Below are positions 42,336 to 50,451 of a stretch of DNA of 64,000 nucleotides, piece by piece. How positions within the stretch are numbered: position 1 is the stretch's first letter; every line of letters starts with the position of its first letter. The notes under the pieces are model-generated. The model saw only the letters and a program-made list of their open reading frames with translations. It was not told the origin of the DNA and searched no databases. The stretch comes from Rhodosalinus halophilus (GTDB taxonomy: Bacteria; Pseudomonadota; Alphaproteobacteria; Rhodobacterales; Rhodobacteraceae), in the NCBI RefSeq assembly GCF_003298775.1, contig NZ_QNTQ01000016.1, positions 38,619 through 102,618 of the forward strand, written 5' to 3'. Position numbers and translations under genes: made by a program.

Positions 42336-43006
42336 CGCCGCCCCCGGCGCCAGTCATCGAGGCGGGCGTAAATCGTGACCGCGATTCCGCCTAGCGCGAC
42401 CGCGATGAACACCCAGCGCAGGGTGTCGAGATACGGGACGAGCGGCAGGATCGCGGTCTGGGTCTCGGTGAGCAACTGCTGAGCCACCTCGACTCCGGCC
42501 GCTCCGAGCGTCGCGACACCCGCCGCGCCACCGCCCTTCATGGTGCGGCTGGCGGCCAGCACTTCGCGCGCAGGCGGCGTCTCGGCTGCGAATGCGGTCT
42601 CCCGGACCGGGAACCGCTCGCCCCATTGTCGCGCGGGCCCCAGGTCGACATGCATGAACCCCGAGCGCGGGTAAAAGCCGAAGCCGAGGAACCCGACCTC
42701 GCGCGCCGCGGCCTCGAAGGCCACCGGGTCATGGTTCGCCATGGCGATATCGAAGGCGGCGCCCTCAAGATGTTTCGACCGGGTAGCACCGCCGACAGCG
42801 CGGTTGTGCTCGGGGCTGCGATAGGCGGAACGCACGATCAGCGGCTTGCCCAACCGGTCGCGCAGCGCCTGTAGTTTGTCGAGCGCGGGTTCGTTGATCA
42901 GCAGCTTTCCAGTGCCCCGGCAGGCGATCTCGGCCGGGCTGAAATTCGGCCAGCGCCAGGTGCCCTCAGGCACGTTGCGCCAATGGCCGTGGAAGGTCGT
43001 GGTCAT
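42332..43006 (-). CDS. Endolysin, peptidase M15 (D-Ala-D-Ala carboxypeptidase-like), with C-terminal membrane segment
   Basis: 224 residues. The M15 zinc site is His79, Asp86 (SKHLEGAAFDIA) and His119 (GFMHVDLG), and the SAYRSPEHN substrate segment lies at 60-68. A C-terminal extension (about 160-224) carries a hydrophobic stretch (RWVFIAVALGGIAVTIYARL) that would tether the enzyme or act as a holin-like domain. It cleaves peptide cross-links of the cell wall at lysis. The spanin genes follow directly. Confidence 0.87.
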   Translation of the reverse strand: MTTTFHGHWRNVPEGTWRWPNFSPAEIACRGTGKLLINEPALDKLQALRDRLGKPLIVRSAYRSPEHNRAVGGATRSKHLEGAAFDIAMANHDPVAFEAAAREVGFLGFGFYPRSGFMHVDLGPARQWGERFPVRETAFAAETPPAREVLAASRTMKGGGAAGVATLGAAGVEVAQQLLTETQTAILPLVPYLDTLRWVFIAVALGGIAVTIYARLDDWRRGRR

Positions 43007-43078
43007 GGGGTCCTCCAGAAACGAAAAACCCGCCTCAAGGGCGGGTCATTGCGGGCCGATGAATGGAATGGTGAGCGG

Positions 43079-43366
43079 CTAAGGGCTGCCGCCGAAGATC
43101 TTGAGCTTGATGGCGATGCCCGCGAGCAGCGCCAGCATGACGCCGGTGGTGATCATGCGGACGGCGGTCTGCATGGCGGTGCGGCGCACCAGCCGGATGC
43201 AGTCCACCAGGGAGCGCAGATCGCGGATGTCGAGCGCGGCCTCGTCGCCGTCGAGCCCGACATCGGCGAGCGCGCGCTTCGCGCCTTCCTCGGCCGCTCG
43301 CGTCAGGATCGCCTCGAACTCGGCGTCGGGCATGCGCACGAAGCCTTCGGATCGGGGTGGGTTCAT
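43079..43366 (-). CDS. DUF6127-type phage membrane protein
   Basis: 95 residues from ATG 43366, preceded by GGAGGAAC. An acidic helical N-terminus (FVRMPDAEFEAILTRAAEEG) is followed by a hydrophobic C-terminal segment (about 70-90, MITTGVMLALLAGIAIKLKI). Proteins of this kind sit between tail-fibre and lysis genes in Rhodobacteraceae prophages; function unknown, holin is possible. Confidence 0.65.
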   Translation of the reverse strand: MNPPRSEGFVRMPDAEFEAILTRAAEEGAKRALADVGLDGDEAALDIRDLRSLVDCIRLVRRTAMQTAVRMITTGVMLALLAGIAIKLKIFGGSP

Positions 43367-43385
43367 CGGTTCCTCCTTCCGCCGC

Positions 43386-44462
43386 TCAGCCGATCTTGCA
43401 GCCCCAGAAGGACGTCTGGTCGGCGGCGAAGTAGCCGTCCGCGGCACGGAAGTTGCCCTGCAGCTCGACGGTGTCGCCGGCGGTGAGCGCGACCATCGTC
43501 TGCAGCCAGAGCGGTGTCGCCTCGGAGACATGCGCGCCGCTGATCTCGCCGCGCGAACCGCGGATCTCGGTCGTGCCGTTCAGGACGAGCCGCCCACTCA
43601 TCCGCGCCGACGTGCTGGCGTTGACCTTGAACATGAGCGTCGCGCCGAAGAGGTAGGTGCCGTCGACCGGGGCCACGAAGTGGTTGTTGGCGGCGTCGAA
43701 GACCCCCTGGTCGTTGGTGTCGGTGCTGTTGAGGCCGATCTTCGTCCAGGTCCCGACGCCGACGTAGTTGTCGTAGTTGGTGTACGCCTTGAACCGCGGC
43801 AGCCGGGGCTGGTCGACAATGCCGTTCGAGTTGTCGACGCTGAGCCCGTCGAAGAAGGTGCTGCCGTCGGCCGAGACCGCGAGGCGGAACCGGTCAGAGC
43901 CGAAGAGCCCGACCAGCGCCTTGGTCACGAAGCCCGTCTGCAGCGTCAGCCCAAGATCGTCGCCGGCCGCCTCCTTGTTCATGGTGTAGAACAGATCGCC
44001 GGTGCCGCCCTCGGCCACGGTCTTCGCTGTCCAGAGAGCGGCGTTGAGCTTGGCCGAAAGCGGGTTCGACCCATCTGCCGTTGTCCCCAGCCCGATGAGC
44101 GCAAGGTTCTGCAGCGTGGCCGGCGTTGTCCCGACCCAGCCAGACCCGTCGTAGACTATCAGCAGGCCCTCGTCCTCGACCCACGCGCGCCAGCCGGTGC
44201 GTGGCGGCAGGCGCAGCCAGGCGCCGTCGGTCCAGAGCGCGACGTTCAGGTCCCACCCCGCCCAGTCGCCGGTTGCGCCCGAGGCGACGATGTAGCGGTC
44301 GCCATCCGCAGGGCTGCCGGGCGGGGCCGTCAGGTCCCGGTCGAGCACCGAGAGCTGGACGAGCCCGTCGAGGATCCGCAGCGCCTCGTTGTGGGTGACA
44401 TGCTTCTGGGCCTGCGCCGCGAGGATGTAGGGCAGCAGGAGATGGGTCGTGGCGTCGGACAT
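43386..44462 (-). CDS. Tail-fibre-like protein: DUF2793 plus C1q-like head domain
   Basis: 358 residues. The N-terminal DUF2793 domain (1-about 120, LLPYILAAQAQKHVTHNEAL) is typical of alphaproteobacterial phage tail proteins. The C-terminal 135 residues (LPRFKAYTNYDNYVGVGTWT, FVAPVDGTYLFGATL, LTAGDTVELQGNF) show the C1q jelly-roll pattern, so it probably trimerises and binds a host receptor. It follows the tail-tip gene by 12 bp. Confidence 0.82.
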   Translation of the reverse strand: MSDATTHLLLPYILAAQAQKHVTHNEALRILDGLVQLSVLDRDLTAPPGSPADGDRYIVASGATGDWAGWDLNVALWTDGAWLRLPPRTGWRAWVEDEGLLIVYDGSGWVGTTPATLQNLALIGLGTTADGSNPLSAKLNAALWTAKTVAEGGTGDLFYTMNKEAAGDDLGLTLQTGFVTKALVGLFGSDRFRLAVSADGSTFFDGLSVDNSNGIVDQPRLPRFKAYTNYDNYVGVGTWTKIGLNSTDTNDQGVFDAANNHFVAPVDGTYLFGATLMFKVNASTSARMSGRLVLNGTTEIRGSRGEISGAHVSEATPLWLQTMVALTAGDTVELQGNFRAADGYFAADQTSFWGCKIG

Positions 44463-44473
44463 GGAAGAAGCCT

Positions 44474-47400
44474 TCAGAACAAGAGCGTGACGGTCTTCGG
44501 CGCGCCCCGCCCCACAAGGGCGGAGAGCTGGTAGATGCGGATGTCGAGCGTGTCGCCGGGGGCGAGCGGCGCGCCCCAGTCGGCGGTCTGCTGGGCGGCG
44601 GTGTAGTCCGCGCTGGTGGTGGCGGTGCTCAACACCCGCTTCACTGTGGCGCCGTCGAGGATCTCGACCTCGTAGGCTTCCAGTTCCTCTGCCAGCGGCA
44701 CCTCAAGCCCGCCCCAGCTGTCGGCCGCGAGAGCTCGGGACCGGCGTGTCCAGCGGATCGTCAGATCCCCTTGCGCGCGTGGAGTGCGCCATGGCTGCTC
44801 GATATGGGCGACGGAAAACGGCCGCAGCCCGACGCCCGCTGGCTTGAAGGCCTGCGCGACATAGGTCTCGTCGGTTACCGGCCGGCTCGCGGGGCCGATG
44901 CGCCAGTTCCACGGGATGCCGAGATCGGCTTCGGCGATCGGCAGAGATGCGAGGCTTTCGTCGAGCACGACGACCCGAGCACCCGCGGGCGCCAGATCGC
45001 CCATGGCACCTTCCGTGCCGCGCTGGCCGCGCAGGAGCCGGGTCAGCCGATACCGGCTGGGCGCTAGAAGCTCCGCCAAGCCCGCCTGCACGATCTCCCA
45101 GATACCCGGCGTGCTCTCGATGGCCAGCGCGTTGGCGCCGCCGAACAGCGTAAGGTCGGTCACGCTCTCCAGTGTCCCGGTGAGCAGATCGACGACCAGT
45201 ACATTGCCGAGGTCGAACCGCGAGGTCGGGCCGGCGTAGAAGTCCGAGGCCAGCTTGCCGAGCCGGGCCCGCCTGCCGAAGCTGGTCAGCAGTTCGAACC
45301 CGTCCGTCGAAGGGCTGCGGAACACCGCGATCTCGCCGGGCCACGGCATGGCATGCGCCGCGGCGAAGGGGCGGTGCGCGGGCTGGTCCTCGGTCAGCTG
45401 CGGCAGGTCAAGAAGCACCGCCTCGGGAGCGCCGAACACCACCGCCTGCGAGAGCGCCGAGGGTCGCGGGGCTCCCGGCGGCAGGTCGTAGGCCTCGCGA
45501 TCCTGTCGGACCGCTTCAATGCCCCGAGCGTCGGAGTCGGCGATGGAGACGAGCCGCAGCGGGATAGCGCGGCCGTCATCGGCGAGCGTGACGACATCGG
45601 CGGGATCGAGCGCCAGCCGCGACGGCGGCAGGCGGAAAACCCCGCTCTCCCGGCCAGTCCAGGCTTCCATGAGCGCGCGGCGGCAACGCCGTTCGGCCTC
45701 CTCGGGCGGGACAGCCATGGGGAAGGACTCGGATGCGATCCGGGTCGTGTCGACGGTGATGCGTCGGGCCTCGACCTGCGCCGCCTCGTAGTCCTCGTCG
45801 GCGCGGGCGACCTGCCATTTCAGGGCCTGCGGCAGTTCCGTCTCCTGGCCGCGGATGAGTTCGAGGACATCGCCCTCACGCGCGGCGACGAGATCGTCTG
45901 GGTTGACGGTGGCGACAGCTGCCCGGCCACGCATCACGAACCGGATCACGCCTTCGGTCTCGACGGCGTCGAAGCCGAAGTGCCGCGACAGCGTGGTGAT
46001 CGAGGCGCGCGGGCTTTCCAGCGCGCCGATCGCATAACCCTCGACCGCGCCCCAGAGGCCGGTGACATCGATGCGATCCTCGGCCAGCCCGGCGCGCAGG
46101 CATAGGTGCCGGACGAGTGCCGCCAGCGACACCGCGCCGAGCCGTCCTGTCAGCCAGTGGCCGAGCCGCCAGTTACCGCCATCCGTCCAGACGTCGGTCA
46201 GCGCCGGGAAGAACGGATAGGGCCGCGCGTCCCAGGTCCAAGCGGCGCATTCGGGGACGTGCACCATCCGGCCGCTGTAGACCGAGGACAGGGGGTTATT
46301 CGCGGCGTCGCCCCAGAACAGGTATGTCGCCTCGAGATAAGCGCGCTGGATCGCGTCGTCGCGCCAGCCCCGCGAGAAATGCGGCGTGAAGCTCTCCGAC
46401 GACTTCGGATCGAAGAAGACGTTCGGCTGGTTCGTGCCCCGGTCGATGGCGGGGCAGCCGAGCTCGGTGAACCAGATCGGCTTGGACTCCGGCGTCCACG
46501 CCGTCGGCGTCCCGCTCTCGACCCCGCCCGGACGATTGTAATGCGGGTTCGACCACCAGGCGCGCAGATCCTTGTAGCGAAACACCCACGGCTTGCTGGC
46601 GGCGCCATCGGTGATCGTGGTGCGCACCTGCGCCGAGCGATCCACCGCGCTGGCGTAAAACCAGTCGAAGCCCTCGCCGCCCGCGATGTTCGCCTGCAGA
46701 TAGGCCCGGTCGTAGATCGCGGGCCAGCCCTCGGCCGCATCCGCATGCTCGAAACCGTCGCGCCAGTCAGAGAGCGGCATGTAGTTGTCGATGCCGACGA
46801 AATCGATCTCCGGATCGGCCCAGAGCGGGTCGAGATGGAAGAAGACGTCGCCGCTACCGTCGCTGGGCTGATGCCCGAAGTATTCCGACCAGTCGGCGGC
46901 ATAGCTGATCGCCGTGCCCGCCCCGAGGATCGAGCGGACGTCGGCCGCCACATCGCGAAACGCCTGCACGGCCGGATAGGCGCTGGCGCCCGAGCGGATC
47001 GTGGTCAGCCCGCGCATCTCGGTCCCGATAAGGAACGCGTCGACCCCGCCCGCCGCCGCGCAGAGATGGGCGTAGTGCAGCACCATGCGGCGAAGACCCC
47101 AGTCGCCGGAGGGCCCTGTCCAGGAGATCGTCTCGCCGGAGATGGCAAAGTCGGACGGGCTGGCGCTGCCGAAGAAGGCGGAGACCTGGCTTGCCGCCGT
47201 GGCGGTCTTGTCGACGCTGCCGGCATAGCCCGCCGCGGGCGAACAGGTGATCCGGCCGCGCCACGGGAATGCGGGCTGGCCCGTCTCGGCGGCGTTGTCG
47301 CTGTAGGGGCTTGGCAGCGCGTTACCGGGCGGCACGTCCATCAGGATGAACGGATAGAAGGTCACGCGCAGCCCGCGGGCCTTCATCTCCTTGATCGCCT

Positions 47401-48442
47401 GCACCACGGCAAAGTCAGCCGGCGTGCCGCCATAGACCGGCCGGTCCTGGTCATCCCGGCTGACGAGATGGGCGGCGGCGCGCGAGACGCCGTTTACGGA
47501 CCACGTCTGCGGGGTGGTGGTCTTCTCGGACACCTCGACGCCCGGTCGGATCGTGCAGTCGCCCACGCGCAGGTCGTTGCCGAACCAGGCGACGACGAGA
47601 CTAACGCTCTCGACCGCAGGCGCCATCGCCTGCAGCCGGTCGAGCGCCACCACCATGTCGGCGGTGTCTGACAGCGCGTTCAGGTTCTCAGGGATCTGCG
47701 CCCCGCCGCTGCCCTTGCGGATGCCGGTCGTCGCGTAGGTGAACTCGCCTGAGGCCGGGATCATCGTGACAGCGCGGGTCAGCCCCTCGGCGGTGTCGGG
47801 ATCGGCGAGTGGGCGGAAGACCTCGAACGAGAGCTGCGGCAGGCGGTTGCCGTAGTTGCCGAGCGGCAGTTCCTCGAAGACCACATAGGCGGTGCCGCGA
47901 TAGGCGGGCGTGTTCGCTGCACCCATCTTCGCCGCGATGAACGGGTCGGCGGTCTGCGCCTCGTCGCCCGGATACCAGCGCCAGGTGACGCCGGCGGTGT
48001 CCAGGAGCTTGCCGTCCGCCCAGATGCGCCCGATGCCGGTGATCGGTCCTTCGCAAAGCGCCACCGCAAAGGAGGCGTAGTAGAGATACTCGGTGGTCTT
48101 GACCTTGCCGCCACCCCCGCCGCCCTTGCCACCGCCCTGCGTGGTGGTCTTCGTCTCCTCGCGGAAATCCGTCGCCCAGATCACGTTGCCGCCCATCCGC
48201 ATGCGGCCATAGACGCGCGGGATGACAGCGCCCTCGGTGGAGGACGTGATGCGCAAGGAGTCGAGCCGCGGACCCTCGATGCGTTGGGTCGGCGCGAGCG
48301 AGGACACGATCCAGCTGTCGACCACCGATCCGATGGTGGAGCCGACGAAGCCGCCGATGGTCGCGGCGCTGACGCCGAGGATCGCGCCGCCTATCGAACC
48401 GCCGATGGCGGCGCCGGCCGCGCCGAGAACGAGAGTGGCCAT
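44474..48442 (-). CDS. Tail-tip/host-specificity protein with GTA TIM-barrel-like domain
   Basis: 1322 residues. A glycine-rich hydrophobic N-terminus (1-50) and a GKGGGGGGKVKTTEYLYYAS motif (about 95-114) precede a TIM-barrel-like segment (about 350-700, FLIGTEMRGLTTIRSG, WFTELGCPAIDRGTNQPN) similar to the GTA_TIM glycoside-hydrolase-like domain, then a tail-protein-3-type region and C-terminal fibronectin-like strands. It is the central fibre or megatron of the baseplate, as RcGTA gp15. It should contact the host surface and may hydrolyse wall polysaccharide. Confidence 0.88.
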   Translation of the reverse strand: MATLVLGAAGAAIGGSIGGAILGVSAATIGGFVGSTIGSVVDSWIVSSLAPTQRIEGPRLDSLRITSSTEGAVIPRVYGRMRMGGNVIWATDFREETKTTTQGGGKGGGGGGKVKTTEYLYYASFAVALCEGPITGIGRIWADGKLLDTAGVTWRWYPGDEAQTADPFIAAKMGAANTPAYRGTAYVVFEELPLGNYGNRLPQLSFEVFRPLADPDTAEGLTRAVTMIPASGEFTYATTGIRKGSGGAQIPENLNALSDTADMVVALDRLQAMAPAVESVSLVVAWFGNDLRVGDCTIRPGVEVSEKTTTPQTWSVNGVSRAAAHLVSRDDQDRPVYGGTPADFAVVQAIKEMKARGLRVTFYPFILMDVPPGNALPSPYSDNAAETGQPAFPWRGRITCSPAAGYAGSVDKTATAASQVSAFFGSASPSDFAISGETISWTGPSGDWGLRRMVLHYAHLCAAAGGVDAFLIGTEMRGLTTIRSGASAYPAVQAFRDVAADVRSILGAGTAISYAADWSEYFGHQPSDGSGDVFFHLDPLWADPEIDFVGIDNYMPLSDWRDGFEHADAAEGWPAIYDRAYLQANIAGGEGFDWFYASAVDRSAQVRTTITDGAASKPWVFRYKDLRAWWSNPHYNRPGGVESGTPTAWTPESKPIWFTELGCPAIDRGTNQPNVFFDPKSSESFTPHFSRGWRDDAIQRAYLEATYLFWGDAANNPLSSVYSGRMVHVPECAAWTWDARPYPFFPALTDVWTDGGNWRLGHWLTGRLGAVSLAALVRHLCLRAGLAEDRIDVTGLWGAVEGYAIGALESPRASITTLSRHFGFDAVETEGVIRFVMRGRAAVATVNPDDLVAAREGDVLELIRGQETELPQALKWQVARADEDYEAAQVEARRITVDTTRIASESFPMAVPPEEAERRCRRALMEAWTGRESGVFRLPPSRLALDPADVVTLADDGRAIPLRLVSIADSDARGIEAVRQDREAYDLPPGAPRPSALSQAVVFGAPEAVLLDLPQLTEDQPAHRPFAAAHAMPWPGEIAVFRSPSTDGFELLTSFGRRARLGKLASDFYAGPTSRFDLGNVLVVDLLTGTLESVTDLTLFGGANALAIESTPGIWEIVQAGLAELLAPSRYRLTRLLRGQRGTEGAMGDLAPAGARVVVLDESLASLPIAEADLGIPWNWRIGPASRPVTDETYVAQAFKPAGVGLRPFSVAHIEQPWRTPRAQGDLTIRWTRRSRALAADSWGGLEVPLAEELEAYEVEILDGATVKRVLSTATTSADYTAAQQTADWGAPLAPGDTLDIRIYQLSALVGRGAPKTVTLLF

Positions 48443-48451
48443 GTCGGGGTC

Positions 48452-48886
48452 TCAGCGTTGCGGGAACAGGAAGGCGAAGGCCATGCGCCGCCGCCAGGAC
48501 ACGGTGAGCGGTTCCTCGATCACGCCGAGCCGCTCATAGGCGTGGAGGAAGCTGTCGGGCCCGGTCAGGATGCCGACATGCTTGGCGATGGCTCGCGGCA
48601 TCATCCGGAACAGCACCAGCGCGCCGGGATCGGCCTTGGCTAGCGACACCTCGATCATCATGGTGCGCGCGCCGTCGGCCAGCACCTCACGTGGTCCGGT
48701 CTCGCCCCAGTCGCGGCTGTATGGCGGGATCGGAAAGGGCTCGGGGCCGACGATCTCGCGCCAGACCCCGCGCGCCAGCCCGAGGCAGTCGCAGCCGACA
48801 CCGCGCAGGCTCGCCTGGTCGTGATACGGCGTGCCGATCCAGGACCGCGCAATGGCGATGACGCGCTCAGGGTCGGCGGAGGTCAC
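48452..48886 (-). CDS. NlpC/P60 family peptidase, phage tail-associated
   Basis: 144 residues. Catalytic Cys34 in GVGCDCLGLARG, His103 in AKHVGIL and a third polar residue His115 (LHAYE) give the papain-like NlpC/P60 triad. Its ATG overlaps the stop of the DUF2163 gene (ATGA-type, 4 bp). Equivalent to RcGTA gp14: it should cut peptidoglycan during DNA delivery. Confidence 0.86.
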   Translation of the reverse strand: MTSADPERVIAIARSWIGTPYHDQASLRGVGCDCLGLARGVWREIVGPEPFPIPPYSRDWGETGPREVLADGARTMMIEVSLAKADPGALVLFRMMPRAIAKHVGILTGPDSFLHAYERLGVIEEPLTVSWRRRMAFAFLFPQR

Positions 48887-49767
48887 AGCACCGACCCCTC
48901 GTGGCCGCCATCCTTCGTCGCGTAGCGCAGGATCGTGTCTTGGCCGGGGATGTGCGGGAAGCCGCGGAAGTTGGCGGTGTTGGCGAACTTGGAGCCACAG
49001 GTCTCCATGCGCTTGTCGCAGCCCGCGCGGATAGTGAAGGCGTCGCCCTCGGCGATGGCCCGCACCGGCGCTTCGAGCAGCGTCAGGATCGCGACGCCGT
49101 CCGTCACGTCATGGCCCAGCACCTCGGCCTGACGCCCCGCGTTAGAGCCGCTGGTCCATTCGATGGTGCCGAAAGTGAACCAGCTCGCCTCGAAGCCGGC
49201 GAGCCCCGACGCGGTGAAGGCGCGGTCGCGCATGAGATCGATCACGGCGCCCATGCCCTTGAAGGCCGGGTCGTCCAGATCGACGCCGCAGCGCGCATCG
49301 CCGAGCGCGGCATCGCAGGTCGCCTGGAACGTCCGCCCGACCGTCTGGCCGAGGACATGGGCGAGCGAGCGGACCTCTGCAACGAAGGCCAGCCGCCCGC
49401 GCCGGATCTGGCCGATGGCCCCGCGTCGCATCATCACGCTCTGGCTCGTGTCGGCCCAGTTCACGCGCCAGACCTCGACCTCGGCGTTGTCCCAGCGGCC
49501 GTCGAGGATGTCGGTCTCGGTGATCCGATCCGAGGTCAGCACGCCCTCGGCGTCCTGTGCATCCACCGACAGGTCCGAGCCAGAGCGAACCTCCGAGGCG
49601 GTGAGCCCGCTCTCGGGCTCGAACTCGGTCCCGTCGAAGCTCAGCGTCCGGTCGTGATCGGTGAAGCCGAAGGTGACGCCATCGGCCCGCGTGACCCGCC
49701 AGCACCAGGCGAGCGTGGTCGTGCCCTCGTCGAGATGGGCCTGCAGAGCAGGCGATAGGGATTTCAT
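48883..49767 (-). CDS. DUF2163 phage tail protein
   Basis: 294 residues. N-terminal LSPALQAHLDEGTTTLAWCW and the middle RRGRLAFVAEVRSL segment are typical of DUF2163. The C-terminal part contains CDAALGDARCGVDL and CDKRMETCGSKF: four cysteines as in the RcGTA gp13 homologue, where an iron-sulfur cluster has been described. It is a hub protein between tape measure and fibre. Coupled by ATGA to genes on both sides. Confidence 0.86.
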   Translation of the reverse strand: MKSLSPALQAHLDEGTTTLAWCWRVTRADGVTFGFTDHDRTLSFDGTEFEPESGLTASEVRSGSDLSVDAQDAEGVLTSDRITETDILDGRWDNAEVEVWRVNWADTSQSVMMRRGAIGQIRRGRLAFVAEVRSLAHVLGQTVGRTFQATCDAALGDARCGVDLDDPAFKGMGAVIDLMRDRAFTASGLAGFEASWFTFGTIEWTSGSNAGRQAEVLGHDVTDGVAILTLLEAPVRAIAEGDAFTIRAGCDKRMETCGSKFANTANFRGFPHIPGQDTILRYATKDGGHEGSVL

Positions 49768-50390
49768 CGGCGCAGTTCCAGAAGCGGAATGGAGGTGATC
49801 GAGCCGAGCCGCTCGAGGTCGAGCGTCACGTCGAGCGCATCTGTGTCGAAGCGGACCGGCACGTCGAACTCGAAGCCCGCGGTGATGGCGACGCCAGCAC
49901 CCGGCGCAGCGCTGAAGGTGACGACGCCGGTGGCGGTGTCGACCGACCAGCCGGAGAGCTGCTCGACGCCCGCCAGCGCGATGCGCACGCTGCCCGCCAC
50001 CGGCTTGGCGATGGCGCGCGTCCAGGATTGCGCGCCCGAGGCGTAGCGCTTCACCAGCTGGAAGGCGGTCGTCGCGCCATCGCCGGTGCCGATCGACTGA
50101 TCGGTGGGCGCCGGTGTGCCCGAAGGCAGGCAGGACTTGTGGTCGCCCCAGTCCTTGAAGCGGAAGCCATGCAGGCGACCGTTCCGCGCCTCGAAGAAGG
50201 CGACAACCGCCGCCAGATCGTCCGCGCGGCGGATGCCGTAGGCGACGTCGTAGCGCCGACGGGAGTTCGCCCAGCTGGCGTTCCTCTCCTCATCGCCGGA
50301 GGCGAGCTCGACGATCTGCGTGCGCCGCTCGGGTCCGCCCCGCGCGCCGCGGCTGATGTTGTCGGGAAACCGCACCTCGTGAAACGCCAT
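49764..50390 (-). CDS. DUF2460 phage tail protein
   Basis: 208 residues from ATG 50390. FHEVRFPDNISRGARGGPER (3-22), YDVAYGIRRADDLAAVVAFF and the GFRFKDWGDHKS motif are the DUF2460 signature, as in RcGTA gp12, a distal-tail protein. The C-terminal half is beta-rich. It is coupled to DUF2163 by a 4-bp overlap and lies 61 bp after the tape-measure gene. Confidence 0.88.
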   Translation of the reverse strand: MAFHEVRFPDNISRGARGGPERRTQIVELASGDEERNASWANSRRRYDVAYGIRRADDLAAVVAFFEARNGRLHGFRFKDWGDHKSCLPSGTPAPTDQSIGTGDGATTAFQLVKRYASGAQSWTRAIAKPVAGSVRIALAGVEQLSGWSVDTATGVVTFSAAPGAGVAITAGFEFDVPVRFDTDALDVTLDLERLGSITSIPLLELRR

Positions 50391-50451
50391 CAAGTTTCTC
50401 CCTCGTTCGTGCTCTGGCCCCCGCAACCGGTTCCCACTTGCGGGGTCGCAC

